From contig JANYHY010000831.1 in the NCBI GenBank assembly GCA_025362165.1, forward strand, positions 1 through 6,329: a stretch of DNA of 6,329 nt, given 5' to 3'. A program made the translations under genes and the position numbers. Under the pieces are notes generated by a model that worked only from the letters and a program-made list of their open reading frames with translations, made no database searches and was not told where the DNA came from. This DNA is from Myxococcales bacterium (lineage in GTDB: Bacteria > Myxococcota_A > Polyangia > Polyangiales > Polyangiaceae). Positions 6,004 to 6,329 of the stretch are shown in pieces (within the stretch, counting starts at the first letter, position 1; the number at the start of each line of letters is the position of its first letter).

Positions 6004-6329
6004 ATGCGATCTACCAATACTAAGTCAGCCAAGCTGACTGCAGTGCGGCTGATGGTCAGCGGCATCAAGAACCATTGCTCAAAGAGCAAGCAAACCCTCG
6101 CGCTCGACGGTGTCACCTACACCGGCCCGGAGCTCGTCAAGATGTTCGAGCAATACGCCGCGCTGGTGGAAGAGACGACCGCACGCCACGACAAGTGGGT
6201 GCGTAGCGTTGCTGAAGAGCGCACCCAACTAGCGGCCGTGCAGCCGCTGTTTCGTTCGCTCCGCAACTTCGTCGCCACGATGTTCGGCGAAGGCAGCGAG
6301 ACGTACCTCGCGTTCGGCTTCAAGCCGCG
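6004..6329 (+). CDS. hypothetical protein, N-terminal 108 residues (3' end outside window)
   Basis: The frame is open from ATG 6004 to the right edge. The upstream AGAG-type sequence is only a weak ribosome binding site. The visible part is mostly helical: a basic N-terminus, then LTAVRLMVSGIKNH, a short strand-like TLALDGVTYTGPELVKMFEQY, a long charged helix with a tryptophan (VEETTARHDKWVRSVAEE), LFRSLRNFVATMFGEGSETYLAFGFKP, then the edge. The pattern 'GIxxH...L.LxGxxYTxxxLxxxxxxyxxxxxxTxxxxxxWxxxVxxE...FRxxVxxxFGxxSxxLxxFGFxP' resembles a recurrent short hypothetical family, often multi-copy, that I recall from myxobacteria, acidobacteria and planctomycetes. No function is known to me. In that family the segment after FGFxP is usually a Lys/Ala-rich basic tail, which may follow beyond the window. 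Third-position GC at the start of the gene is lower than in the minus-strand genes. Confidence 0.8.
   Translation, partial: MRSTNTKSAKLTAVRLMVSGIKNHCSKSKQTLALDGVTYTGPELVKMFEQYAALVEETTARHDKWVRSVAEERTQLAAVQPLFRSLRNFVATMFGEGSETYLAFGFKP
6023..6039. repeat. perfect 7-bp inverted repeat inside start of the 6004 gene
   Basis: AGTCAGC-CAA-GCTGACT forms a perfect 7-bp stem with a 3-nt loop, beginning 19 nt after the A of the start codon. A related GGTCAGC follows at 6054-6060. It could be an mRNA hairpin affecting translation, a dyad operator, or simply chance within codons for KSAKLTA. Confidence 0.4.

Noticed and set aside
6117..6323. 68-codon open frame on the minus strand
   Set aside because: It is antisense to the plus-strand gene from 6004, which has a better start and a family-like pattern.

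Overview
The window comes from a high-GC bacterial chromosome. Strong G/C preference at third codon positions, a membrane sensor kinase with an uncommon N-terminal sensor, a small secreted lipoprotein-like protein and a hypothetical protein of a kind I associate with myxobacteria suggest a member of the Myxococcota (Polyangiales-like). This placement is an inference with low to moderate confidence. No rRNA, tRNA, transposase or CRISPR array is visible.

Positions 1-4853 hold one tightly packed minus-strand cluster that looks like a single operon. Read 5' to 3' it contains: a hybrid-free sensor histidine kinase with a V4R-like N-terminus (4853-3183); a ThDP-dependent enzyme of the acetolactate synthase superfamily, 12 nt further on (3170-1389); a short citryl-CoA lyase/citrate synthase-like protein overlapping it by 8 nt (1396-713); and a second protein of the same fold overlapping by 4 nt (716 to beyond the left edge). 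A plausible extended -10 promoter lies just upstream of the kinase. Neither citrate-synthase-like protein shows the histidine and arginine positions expected in an active enzyme of that family. The set is therefore not an ordinary TCA-cycle or branched-chain amino acid locus.

Positions 4988-5512 encode, on the same strand but probably in a separate unit, a small exported, probably lipid-anchored protein with a WEG/beta-strand-like body and no assignable function. Positions 5513-6003 are an intergenic stretch of 491 bp. Its centre is a degenerate tandem repeat of about twelve 21-bp units (5620-5871). The units fall into two types that alternate as a 42-bp dimer in the middle of the array, each with an ATCGAT/AATTGAT core. 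From 6004 to the right edge a plus-strand gene of a different character (lower third-position GC at its start) encodes the N-terminal part of a hypothetical protein.

The most interesting items are the kinase + ThDP enzyme + paired degenerate citryl-CoA-lyase-like operon, which I do not recognise as a described system, and the 21/42-bp repeat array.
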